Below are positions 1-8,274 of a DNA stretch of 64,000 nucleotides, one piece after another (the first letter of the stretch is position 1; each line of letters opens with the position of its first letter). The stretch is from NCBI RefSeq assembly GCF_008195825.1, contig NZ_CP043329.1, positions 3,596,001 through 3,660,000 on the forward strand, read 5' to 3'. The DNA comes from Pedobacter aquae. GTDB lineage: Bacteria > Bacteroidota > Bacteroidia > Sphingobacteriales > Sphingobacteriaceae. The position numbers were made by a program, and so were the translations under genes. The notes beneath the pieces were generated by a model, which saw nothing but the letters and a program-made list of their open reading frames with translations, was not told where the DNA came from and made no database searches.

Positions 1-2
1 AA

Positions 3-671
3 ACAATATCAAAAATTGAGTCAACAGGAATTCCATTTGGTGAATTATATCAAACGAGACACGGTATAGCGACCTTAAAGAATGATATTTATATTTTTAG
101 ACCAGTTGACGAAGACGAGAACTATTTCTATCTACAAAATGGAAATCTTTACAAGATTGAAAAAGGCATTTGTAAAGATATTGTAAACTCTAATAAATTA
201 AGCAGAGAGGTTAGTCTAAATAACCTTAAAGAGAAAGTGATTTTCCCTTACGACCAACAAGAAAAACCTAAGCTTCTTGATGAAGATTTAATGAAAGAAA
301 GTTTTCCAGAAGCATATAAATATCTGCAAAACAAAAGAAAGATTTTAGCAGAAAGAGACAAAGGAAATGGAAACTATGAAAATTGGTTTGCTTTTGGTCG
401 AACGCAATCACTAGAGAAGATTAAAAACAAAATGTTCTTCCCTAAGTACTCGGACAGGACACCAAATTTCATCATTAATTCTGATGCCGACTTGCTTTTT
501 TACAACGGACTTGCGGTAATTGGTAGTTCAGAGACGGAAATGAAAATCATAAAAAAGATAATGGAATCCAGCATCTTTTGGTATTACATTAAGACGACAA
601 GCAAGCCCTACTCTTCTGACTATTATTCATTGAACGGAAATTACATTAAAATTTTGGGGTTTGTGAACTGA
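3..671 (+). CDS. C-terminal part of a restriction-modification methylase/specificity protein (5' end outside window)
   Basis: The frame is open from base 3, so the gene begins before the window; the GTG at 237 is internal. The visible part resembles the target-recognition end of Eco57I/TaqI-like type II enzymes that fuse N6-adenine methylase and specificity domains: a GELYQTRHGIATLKNDIYIF stretch, then YENWFAFGRTQSLEKIKNK, then FFPKYSDRTPNFIINSD. In that family this region contacts DNA, while the catalytic NPPY motif lies further upstream and is not visible here. The frame stops at 669-671, but the -1 frame carries on with ELTEKERKFLIEET and ends at 763, so about 33 residues look cut off by a one-base loss near 652-662. 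No partner endonuclease or methylase gene is visible. Family assignment is moderately sure. Confidence 0.6.
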   Translation, partial: TISKIESTGIPFGELYQTRHGIATLKNDIYIFRPVDEDENYFYLQNGNLYKIEKGICKDIVNSNKLSREVSLNNLKEKVIFPYDQQEKPKLLDEDLMKESFPEAYKYLQNKRKILAERDKGNGNYENWFAFGRTQSLEKIKNKMFFPKYSDRTPNFIINSDADLLFYNGLAVIGSSETEMKIIKKIMESSIFWYYIKTTSKPYSSDYYSLNGNYIKILGFVN

Positions 672-763
672 CAGAAAAAGAAAGGAAATTTTTAATCGAA
701 GAGACAGACCAAAATATATTAAATGAATTTTTTGAGGACAAGTATGAACTAAAAGTGATATAA
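662..763 (+). pseudogene. Out-of-frame C-terminal tail of the R-M protein
   Basis: The second reading frame encodes CELTEKERKFLIEETDQN, then a short acidic helix ending DKYELKVI and TAA at 761-763. Together with the preceding ILGF this reads as the normal tail of Eco57I-type enzymes, whose last segment is a short charged helix. Adding one base in the TTTTGGGGTTT stretch (652-662) fuses it to the upstream frame, and 3-763 plus one base is an exact multiple of three. Confidence 0.55.
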
Positions 764-803
764 TGTTGTTGAAGCAATAGGTTCTTTTCACTCTCAACTC
801 TAT

Positions 804-1355
804 TTAATCAAAAAACGCTTTCAAATCTCTGAAATTCTGAAGTTGTTGGTCTTTTTCTGATAAGATGGCTTCTTCGGGTTTAATTTTCCAATCGATGTTT
901 AAGTCTGGATCGTTCCACATGACACCAATTTCTGAGTCTTTATCGTAAAAGCCGGTTACTTTATAAGCAAATATGGTTTGGTCTTCTAGGGTTACAAAAC
1001 CGTGTAAAAAGCCTGGTGGTACCCAAAACATTTTAAAATTATCGGCACTTAGCTCTATAGCATGGTATTGGCCGTAGGTTGGCGAGTTTTTTCTGATATC
1101 TACCGCTACATCTAACACTTTACCTTGTATAACCCTTACCAATTTACCTTGTGCAAAAGGATTGGCTTGAGCATGTAAACCTCTTAAAGTGCCTTTTTGG
1201 GAAAAAGATTGGTTGTCTTGTACAAATTCTAAGTTAATGCCGGCCTGGGCGAATGTTTTCTGGTTAAAACTTTCGAAAAAGTAACCTCTTTCGTCTTTCC
1301 AAACTTTAGGTTCTATAACTAATAAATCTTTGATGGGTGTTTCTATAAAGTTCAT
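804..1355 (-). CDS. rfbC: dTDP-4-dehydrorhamnose 3,5-epimerase
   Basis: A 183-residue cupin enzyme that epimerises C3 and C5 of dTDP-4-dehydro-6-deoxyglucose on the way to dTDP-L-rhamnose for surface polysaccharides. Family signatures are visible in order: ERGYFFESFN near residue 22, QDNQSFSQKGTLRGLHAQ holding the catalytic His, GKVLDVAVDIRKNSPTYG, and WVPPGFLHGF. Length is typical. Its ATG overlaps the stop of the upstream DUF4286 gene by four bases (ATGA at 1352-1355), which suggests translational coupling. rfbA, rfbB and rfbD are not in the window, so the gene is detached from the usual operon. Confidence 0.93.
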   Translation of the reverse strand: MNFIETPIKDLLVIEPKVWKDERGYFFESFNQKTFAQAGINLEFVQDNQSFSQKGTLRGLHAQANPFAQGKLVRVIQGKVLDVAVDIRKNSPTYGQYHAIELSADNFKMFWVPPGFLHGFVTLEDQTIFAYKVTGFYDKDSEIGVMWNDPDLNIDWKIKPEEAILSEKDQQLQNFRDLKAFFD

Positions 1356-1663
1356 AGGGTAGCTGGTGTAAGTTCTAAAACGCTTCTGAAAGAAAGTAGG
1401 CTATTGCCAAACTTTTGTTTGATATCTGCCTGTAATTTGGGCGAGTAATGTGCTCTGTAATACACTAAATCTTCTTTAGATTTTGCAAAATATTGGGCAC
1501 AATAGGTAATGCCTTCGTTTTGCGGCTCGGTAAGGAGAAATAGTTTAGCATCCAAAAATTTGCCTGTAGAGAGTACTTCTGGCATATGGATGTTATGCAT
1601 ATATTCTAAATATTCTTGTTGAATATTTTCTTCTATGATAGAAGTTACATTATAGATAATCAT
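1352..1663 (-). CDS. DUF4286 family protein
   Basis: A 103-residue cytoplasmic protein with no signal peptide or membrane segment. It begins MIIYNVTSIIEENIQQEYLE and carries HMPEVLSTGKFLDAKLFLL, the pattern of the small DUF4286 family common in Bacteroidota, whose fold resembles a ferredoxin-like/dimeric alpha-beta barrel. No catalytic residues are evident and the function is unknown. It is the first gene of a two-gene unit with rfbC (ATGA overlap). Confidence 0.75.
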   Translation of the reverse strand: MIIYNVTSIIEENIQQEYLEYMHNIHMPEVLSTGKFLDAKLFLLTEPQNEGITYCAQYFAKSKEDLVYYRAHYSPKLQADIKQKFGNSLLSFRSVLELTPATL

Positions 1664-1712
1664 GTTGCAAAGGTAAGTTTTTGGATGCTTAATAAATAGC
1701 AGTACCTACACA

Positions 1713-1820
1713 TTTTAGCCCCGATAGCAGCGGCACCCCACAGCGCCCGATTTTAAGAGGGCAGCGAGGAGTATAGCGGATAGCGGGAACAAAGTAAATG
1801 ATTTGCACTGCTGTTGCGCT
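1713..1820. repeat. Candidate Bacteroidota dispersed intergenic element (AGCCCCGATAGCAGCGG ... TATAGCGGATAGCGGGA)
   Basis: This 1664-1827 spacer is GC-richer than its surroundings. It holds AGCCCCGATAGCAGCGG at 1717-1733 and TATAGCGGATAGCGGGA about 40 bases later, separated by GCGCCC...GGGCAGCG that can partly pair. From memory this pair of motifs recurs between genes in Flavobacterium and Pedobacter genomes with a variable hairpin in the middle; that was not checked here. There is only one copy in the window. It lies 3' of the TPR gene on the minus strand. Confidence 0.5.
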
Positions 1821-1827
1821 TCAAAAA

Positions 1828-3645
1828 CTAAATAGCTTCTTTTAGTAAACGATATTTTTTATTGGCTTCTACCACGTATAAACTGCCGGGAAATTTCTCT
1901 AAAAGCTGCTCATAGCATTGTTTAGCTTTTGGGGTGTTGTTGAGTTTATCTTGATATAAAAGGGCGAGGTTAAACAGGGCATCGTCTGCCCAAATGCTTT
2001 GGCTATGCTTTTCTATAATGGTTTCATAAGCTTTTGCGGCTTGTTCAAACTGTTTCATATTGCTGAAAATGCGAGCTTTGGAAACCCAAATATCATCATC
2101 TAAGGCATGGCTTGGATAAGCTTTTGTTAAGCTGTCTAATAAGCTTAAGGCTTGGTTATTTAGATTTTGAAAGCGCAAAAACTCTGTCCGGGCATAAACT
2201 TTTAAGGCGTTTCCGCTGGTATCTTCAAAAGTGTTGTCTTGTATGAGTAAGCTTAAATCTAGGGCATCGTTAGCAATAAGTTGCGATGTAGAAGCTTTTA
2301 AAACGTCTAATTGTGATTTTGCCCATTTAAAATCGCCTTTGTAGAAAGATATTTTTGCGTTTTTAAACTTAGCTTCTTGTCCTAATGGGTGGTTGGGGAA
2401 TGATTTTTCTACCTGACCAAGCATGAGAGAGGCATCCCAAAAGTTTTTATGGAGCGTATAAATATCTGCCAGTTCTATTTTTAATTCGGCTAAATCTTCT
2501 GGATTAAGTCCTTTGGTATCTAGGGCGAGTTCCAAAAGTAATTCGGCCTCCTGGACTTGGTTAAGGTAATAAGCTTTTAAGCGAGCGAGTTCTGATATAG
2601 CTTTTATAGTACGAGCATTTTTACCCAGCATTTCTAAAATATCCTCATAGCTGTTGGCTAGTTTTTGCAAGTCGACCAAGCTAGGGCTGTGGTTGCTGTT
2701 TAATAGTTTCTCTTTTTGGAGTTTAAGCAGTTCTAGTTTTGATGGGGCATAATAGCTGTTGTTATTACCCTTTTCTATGATATAGTTATAGCCTTTTATG
2801 GCAGCATCGTAAGCTTCATTATCTGCCATGATATTACTTAAAGCAAATACTTTAGCGCCGTTATCTTGTGATCTTTTATCAAGAGCGATAGTTTGGACAA
2901 GCGCTAAATCATATTCTTTAAGTTGGGTAAATGTCCACGCTAGTAAATCTGAAAGGGCTATATTTTGTGGCGCTTTTTGGACTTTTTTGATGAGGATGGT
3001 TTTAAATGTCTGATAATCTTCTGTGTTTTCAAAAGTACGTTGCAGGCTAGATTTTGCCATCTGCAAATATTCTGTGGTACTTTCTAAAACGTTAAGAATT
3101 TCTGCAGAGAGGTTGTTTTTATCTTTGGTGTAGCGGTAAATATTAATAAGTTCTATACTAAATTGGGTGTCATTACCTAAAAGCCTTCTACCTGCCAAGA
3201 AGGTTTTGGTGGCCATCTCAATATTATTGTTGTTGTAAAAGTTGCTGGCAATGGCGCTAATGGTAAAAACATCTGCCGGGAGGTTTTTAATCACATCTGC
3301 ATAAATTTTATCAGCTTCGGCAGCATTACCTTTATTTTGTTGGATAAGGGCTAGGTAGAATAATAAACTGGGCGAGTTGCCTTCTTCTTTGATACGTTTT
3401 TTTACCAGTTTGGTAGCTTCATCAAAATCATTAATTTTTAAAAGGCTGTTAAAGTAATTATCGAATATAAAATCTTGATATTGCTGGTTTTGGTAAAGCT
3501 TCTGGTAAAGTTTAATAGCGTTCTGATAATCGCCATTGAAGAAGTATTGTTGTGCCTGTATAATAGCATTTTCTTGCTGCGCTTGTAACAATGTAGTGCA
3601 ACAACTTAGAAAGGCAAATAGTAATATGAGCTTCTTTATTCTCAT
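1828..3645 (-). CDS. Secreted TPR-repeat protein
   Basis: A 605-residue protein with an N-terminal signal peptide (MRIKKLILLFAFLSCCTTLLQAQ), so it is probably periplasmic. The rest is alpha-helical with tetratricopeptide-like units, for example DYQNAIKLYQKLYQNQ near residue 35, QFEQAAKAYETIIEKHSQS near residue 530 and a final unit ending YEQLLEKFPGSLYVVEANKK. This is a YbgF/BamD-like scaffold architecture; binding partners cannot be told from sequence. Such proteins are common in Bacteroidota next to envelope genes. It stands alone, divergent from the S9 peptidase gene. Confidence 0.8.
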   Translation of the reverse strand: MRIKKLILLFAFLSCCTTLLQAQQENAIIQAQQYFFNGDYQNAIKLYQKLYQNQQYQDFIFDNYFNSLLKINDFDEATKLVKKRIKEEGNSPSLLFYLALIQQNKGNAAEADKIYADVIKNLPADVFTISAIASNFYNNNNIEMATKTFLAGRRLLGNDTQFSIELINIYRYTKDKNNLSAEILNVLESTTEYLQMAKSSLQRTFENTEDYQTFKTILIKKVQKAPQNIALSDLLAWTFTQLKEYDLALVQTIALDKRSQDNGAKVFALSNIMADNEAYDAAIKGYNYIIEKGNNNSYYAPSKLELLKLQKEKLLNSNHSPSLVDLQKLANSYEDILEMLGKNARTIKAISELARLKAYYLNQVQEAELLLELALDTKGLNPEDLAELKIELADIYTLHKNFWDASLMLGQVEKSFPNHPLGQEAKFKNAKISFYKGDFKWAKSQLDVLKASTSQLIANDALDLSLLIQDNTFEDTSGNALKVYARTEFLRFQNLNNQALSLLDSLTKAYPSHALDDDIWVSKARIFSNMKQFEQAAKAYETIIEKHSQSIWADDALFNLALLYQDKLNNTPKAKQCYEQLLEKFPGSLYVVEANKKYRLLKEAI

Positions 3646-3797
3646 TTCTACTAAATTAGGAATAATTATATGATATTTACGGTTTTTGATGAATTAGAGA
3701 GCCTAAGTTGTATTTTAAATGTTACTAAAATGTATAGCGTTGAATGCCTTGTTTTAGCTATTTTAAATTTTTGAAAGCGATAGCAGATTATTAAGTG

Positions 3798-5691
3798 ATG
3801 ATGAGAAGTTTTTTAAAAATTTTACCTGGATTATTTTATTTATTTTTCTGGTTTCTTGTAGTACCGAAGAAAAACCGGCTAAAGTCTCTGTAGAAACTTT
3901 TTTTAAAAATCCTCAGCAATCTAATTTCCAAATATCTCCAGATGGTAAGTATATTTCCTATTTAAAACCTTACCAAGGCAAGCTTAACCTTTTCGTACAA
4001 TCTTTAACCTCAAAAGCATCTTTTAGAATAAGTTCTTTTACAGACCAATCTGTACGCAACTATTTTTGGGCTAGTAACACGCATTTGCTGTACTATAAAG
4101 ATAATGGTGCAAGAGAAAATTTTCAGCTTTTTCTTCTGTTTATGATGGTAGCAATACTGTAGAAGTGTCTCTTAAACCGGGTACAAAAGTTAATTTCTTA
4201 GATTATTTAAAACACGATTCTAATGATATTCTTTTAGCTATTAATGAGCGAAATCCAGAGAATTTTGATGTTTATAACTTGGATTTAAAAACCGGTAAAA
4301 GGGTGATGATAGAAAAAAACCCAGGTAGCATTGTAGAGTGGATTGCAGATAACGATGGCGAGATAAGAATGGCTATAGGTAGCGATGGTGTAACCGAAAC
4401 TTTGTATTACCGCGAAAAGGGAAGTAAAGCTTTTAAAGCAATAAAATCTAGCAATTTTATAAGTACGTTAAAGCCTATTGGTTTAAGTAGCAAAGCCAAC
4501 CATATTTTTGCGCTTTCTGATATCAATAGAGATAAGAAAGCTGTGGTAGAACTTAATTGTTTAACAGGCGAAGAAACCAAAGTTTGGTACGAGAATAAAG
4601 AGAGAGATGTTTTAGAGGTGAGTTATTCTAGAAAAGGTAAATCGTTAAATTTTGCTGTTTTTGAAGATCCAAAAAGAGAAATTTATTTTTTTGATGAGCA
4701 ATTAAAGAGCGCTTTCGCTGATATTAAAAAGAAGTTAAATGGTGATGAAATAAGGTTGATACACAAAGATCAAAAAGAGCAACATTTAATCATCAGAACT
4801 TTTACAGATAAAGACCCGGGTTCATATTATTTCTACAATTTAGAAGATAAGAATTTAATGAAACTGGCAGATGTAAACCCTGATATTAAACCATCTGAAA
4901 TGTGCGAAATGAAGCATGTAAAGTTTAAAAACAGAGATGGTTTAGAAATTGAAGGATTTTTAACCTTACCTAAAGGCAGAGGGGTTAAAAATTTACCTGT
5001 AATTATCTATCCACACAGCGGCCCAAACCTAAAAAACTCTTGGGCTTACTCTCCTGAGGTACAATTTTTTGCTAATAGGGGTTATGCTGTTTTTCAAATT
5101 AATTTTAGAGGTTCAACAGGCTTTGGGAAAGCATTTTTAAAAGAAGGCTTTAAAAATTGGAGTAAAAACATTCAATATGACATTACGGATGGCGTTAATT
5201 GGCTGATTGAGGAAGATATAGCCGATGCTAATCGTATTGCCATTTTTGGTTATAGTTTTGGGGGATTTTCTGCCTTAAACCAAGTGGTTTATAATTCTAA
5301 AATGTACGTTTGTGCCGCCTCTTATTCTGGTTACATCAATTTATTTACCTATTTAAAAGGCTTCCCCGCTTATTATAAGCCTTACCAACAAATGTTGGAT
5401 GTGATTATTGGTAACCCCGAAAAGGATGTTGAATACTTACGATATTCGTCGCCCGTTTTTCAAACCAATAGAATAAAAACGCCACTTATTATTTGGCAAG
5501 GAGGTAAAGATCCGAGGGTGAATTTAAGTGAGACTAACCAGTTTGTGAAAGAAATTCGTAAGAATAATGTTGAAGTAAATTATATTGTAAATGAAAATGA
5601 AGGACATAACTTAAGTGATGAGAAGAGTAGAATAAATTTTTACGCTCAGTTAGATTTATTTTTTGATAAATATCTAAATCGTTCTAAATAA
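3798..5691 (+). pseudogene. S9 family (prolyl oligopeptidase-like) lipoprotein peptidase, two frame breaks
   Basis: The intact part (4165-5691) has a beta-propeller-like N-terminal half and an alpha/beta-hydrolase half with the catalytic Ser in FGYSFGGFS, Asp in WQGGKDPRVN and His in NEGHNLSD. Upstream coding continues in other frames. ATG at 3798/3801 starts MMRSF; one base added to the T run at 3809-3814 gives a lipoprotein signal ending FLVSC|STEEKP. A second base added in the T run at 4128-4132 joins ARENFQLF to SSVYDGSNTVEV. With both repairs the product is 631 residues, normal for S9 enzymes. The downstream kinase gene starts immediately after its TAA, so it leads a three-gene operon. 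Sequencing error is more likely than true decay. Confidence 0.75.
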
Positions 5692-7362
5692 ATGAAGGCA
5701 GAAGAATTAAGATATCGTAAAAACTTCCTCTTGATTATAGTTTTTATGGTTTTAATTTCTGTTTCTTTAATTGTAGCACTTTTTCTAGGCTATAATTTTA
5801 CAAGAAAATATGTAGAGAACGAGTTCTCCTCTAAAAAGATTGAAGTTTTAGAGCAAACCATAGCACCTTACAACTCCTTTTTCCAAAATGCTGTTCCAGA
5901 AGTTTCTTTTTACCAAGGATATTTAGATTCTGCTTCTGCCTCTAAGTACGCAGATTCTGTTCTTCAGCAATACCGTTTTGTAGACCGTATTATTTTTTAT
6001 GATGCTCAAATTAGTAATAGGCCCATAGAGGATGGTTTAACACTGGGGAAGCTTTCCTTAGGGATAAAAAATGTTTTTAGGTATGGGCGTAATATCTCAA
6101 AAGATTCTATTGTTATTTTTGATGACTCAAACCCTGGAGGCTTATCTTTAAATAATGCGGAAGAGCTTAACAAAGCTGGCTTAAAACTTGGTAATTATAT
6201 AGAGCAAGCAGATACTACACAGGCTTTATCAGAAGAAATTATCTTTAAAACTTTTTATAATATTATTCCTAATCGTATTACCTATATGAACGTACCTAGG
6301 AGAGAAGAAATAAAGGTTTATAAAGATTTGATGCTAAAAGAGCTGCCTCTTTCTCCAAGGTATCAACAAGATATTTTCACTTTTGAGCTTAATCCTTATC
6401 AGTTAGTGATTAAAAATACTCATCCAGAGATTTATCAATTTATAAATATTCGAAAGCAATCTTTTGATCCTATTTTAGAGAAGCCTAATTTGCTTACGAC
6501 TGATATTTCTTTATCAGGTCCTTTTGCAGATTATAAGCTTTATTTCGCTAGTGAGAAGGATTTTTTAATTAAAGAAGTTGGTAGAAGGTTTATGCCTATT
6601 GCCTTTGGTGTATTTTTCATTTACTGCATTTTAGCGTTGATTACTTTTCTCATTTATCGTAATTTAAACATCAATCAAAAGCTATTTAAACTGCAATATG
6701 ATTTCATAAATAATTTTACTCACGAGTTTAAAACGCCTGTTTCTGTTATTAAAATTGCTGGTAACAATATTAAAAGCGCCAAAGAATTAACAGAAAGAGA
6801 AAAAAACCATTATGGTAAAATTTTAGATGAAGAGGCTGATAGGTTGAATGATTTGATGAATAGGCTATTATCTTTCACGCAAATAGAAAACCGAGCTATT
6901 AAACTCAAAAATGAAGAAATAAATCTCGAGATTTTTGCTCAAAACATTATAGATTCTTTTCAAATTAAATATGCAGACTACGAAATTGATTTATCAATTA
7001 AAGGAGTTGAAACTTTTAAATCAGATCCGTTGTTACTAGGTAGTTTGTTTGATAATTTAATAGAGAACGCTTACAAATATGCCAATCCGGGAAGCAAATT
7101 CCTTAAAATCAGCATTTATAAATCCAAGAAAAACATTATATTTTCTTTTGAGGATAAAGGTATTGGTATAGACCGTAAAGAAATAAAGAATATATTTAAG
7201 AAATTTTATCGCATCCAGAGCCAATACAACCAACAAGGTAGTGTAGGTTTAGGTTTGGCCTTTTGTAAAGAACTGGTTAATTTTATGGATGGTGATATTA
7301 CCGTAACTAGCAGGCCCGGTATAGGCTCGCATTTTAAAATAACTTTGCCATACGATAGATAA
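5692..7362 (+). CDS. Membrane sensor histidine kinase
   Basis: A 556-residue kinase with one membrane helix near residues 13-33, a large periplasmic sensor region of roughly 270 residues, and a second helix near 300-322. The HisKA box is NNFTHEFKTPVSVIKIAG (phospho-acceptor His), followed by an HATPase domain with N box NLIENAYKYANPG, G1 EDKGIGIDRKE and G2 SVGLGLAFCKELV. No HAMP domain is apparent. The ATG directly abuts the peptidase stop, and the OmpR regulator gene begins two bases after its TAA, so kinase and regulator are almost certainly a pair. The ligand is unknown. Confidence 0.93.
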   Translation: MKAEELRYRKNFLLIIVFMVLISVSLIVALFLGYNFTRKYVENEFSSKKIEVLEQTIAPYNSFFQNAVPEVSFYQGYLDSASASKYADSVLQQYRFVDRIIFYDAQISNRPIEDGLTLGKLSLGIKNVFRYGRNISKDSIVIFDDSNPGGLSLNNAEELNKAGLKLGNYIEQADTTQALSEEIIFKTFYNIIPNRITYMNVPRREEIKVYKDLMLKELPLSPRYQQDIFTFELNPYQLVIKNTHPEIYQFINIRKQSFDPILEKPNLLTTDISLSGPFADYKLYFASEKDFLIKEVGRRFMPIAFGVFFIYCILALITFLIYRNLNINQKLFKLQYDFINNFTHEFKTPVSVIKIAGNNIKSAKELTEREKNHYGKILDEEADRLNDLMNRLLSFTQIENRAIKLKNEEINLEIFAQNIIDSFQIKYADYEIDLSIKGVETFKSDPLLLGSLFDNLIENAYKYANPGSKFLKISIYKSKKNIIFSFEDKGIGIDRKEIKNIFKKFYRIQSQYNQQGSVGLGLAFCKELVNFMDGDITVTSRPGIGSHFKITLPYDR

Positions 7363-7364
7363 TT

Positions 7365-8051
7365 ATGCAAAAAGACATTAAAATAGCAATTATTGAGGAC
7401 GATGAAAATCTTAGATTTTTAGTTTCTCATCGTTTACAAACAGAAGGATATAAAGTAGTAGAATGTGCGGATGGCAACTTGGCAGAAGAAATGGTTTTAA
7501 CCGAGCAACCTGCTATAGTACTTTTAGATTGGATGCTACCGGGTAAACAAGGTTCTGAAATATGTGCCGCATTGAGAGCTAAAGGTTTTGAGAATCTCAT
7601 CATCATGATGACCGCTAAAGCACAAGACCCAGATAAAATAGATGCTTATAATTTTGGAGCTTCAGATTACGTGACCAAACCTTTCAATATGGATGTTTTG
7701 GTAGCCATGCTAGATAGTAAGATTAAATATGTGGTTAGCCACGATAAATCTGAAATTAGCAAGTTTGGCGATATGGAGCATCATCCCAATACACATTCTT
7801 TATTGAAGAACAGTAAGAAAATAGAGCTGACTATTCTAGAAAACAGAATTTTACTTTATTTCTTGAAAAATATAAACAGCATCATCAGCAGAGATGATTT
7901 AATGATGGTAGTTTGGGGTTACAACTCTGATGTAAATACCAGAACGCTAGACATGCACATTGTAAGGCTAAGAAAGAAAATAGAAGATAACCCAGACCGC
8001 CCGCAGTTTTTACAAACAGTACGTGGAGTAGGGTACAGATTTCAGGTTTAA
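7365..8051 (+). CDS. OmpR/PhoB-type response regulator
   Basis: 228 residues. The receiver domain (1-120) shows the acidic pair in IIEDDENLRF, the phospho-acceptor Asp in VLLDWMLPGKQG, Thr in MMTAKA and Lys in YVTKPF. The C-terminal winged-helix DNA-binding domain ends in the recognition segment NTRTLDMHIVRLRKKIEDN and the wing QTVRGVGYRF. It is cotranscribed with the upstream kinase. A strong hairpin terminator lies 160 bases downstream at 8211-8239. Confidence 0.95.
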   Translation: MQKDIKIAIIEDDENLRFLVSHRLQTEGYKVVECADGNLAEEMVLTEQPAIVLLDWMLPGKQGSEICAALRAKGFENLIIMMTAKAQDPDKIDAYNFGASDYVTKPFNMDVLVAMLDSKIKYVVSHDKSEISKFGDMEHHPNTHSLLKNSKKIELTILENRILLYFLKNINSIISRDDLMMVVWGYNSDVNTRTLDMHIVRLRKKIEDNPDRPQFLQTVRGVGYRFQV

Positions 8052-8061
8052 TGATTAAGCT

Positions 8062-8163
8062 TTAATTTATCCTGAGCATACCAAAGATAAACTTTATAAA
8101 GCCGAATAAAAGTGAGAAAAAACGATAAACTTTATATCCTTTGTTGTTAAAGAATGGTTTCAT
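8062..8163 (-). CDS. Possible 33-residue membrane peptide
   Basis: A short ORF convergent with the OmpR regulator gene. ATG at 8163 reads MKPFFNNKGYKVYRFFSLLF, followed by GFIKFIFGMLRIN and TAA at 8062-8064. The second half is a hydrophobic, Phe-rich helix with flanking Arg/Lys, as in small membrane-bound peptides. A 13-base direct repeat, GATAAACTTTATA, occurs twice within it (8086-8098 and 8124-8136). No ribosome-binding site is seen, as is usual in this phylum. It could be chance coding in a 3' UTR, but composition and length favour a real small gene weakly. Confidence 0.4.
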   Translation of the reverse strand: MKPFFNNKGYKVYRFFSLLFGFIKFIFGMLRIN

Positions 8164-8210
8164 AATTTATGAGAGTATAGTGCTATAAAGTTAGGTTGCT
8201 TATTTTAGAT

Positions 8211-8239
8211 AAAAACTACCCAAAAAGGGTAGTTTTTTT
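8211..8239 (+). terminator. Rho-independent terminator
   Basis: The stem AAAACTACCC / GGGTAGTTTT closes an A5 loop and runs straight into a T tract. It separates the S9-kinase-regulator unit from the next kinase gene. Confidence 0.85.
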
Positions 8240-8274
8240 ATATACAAGGATTTATAATTTAGGTGTTATAAAAA

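Noticed and set aside
3684-3788. 34-residue ORF (MIFTVFDELESL...) in the divergent gap
   Set aside because: No conserved pattern and no promoter signal; consistent with chance in AT-rich DNA.
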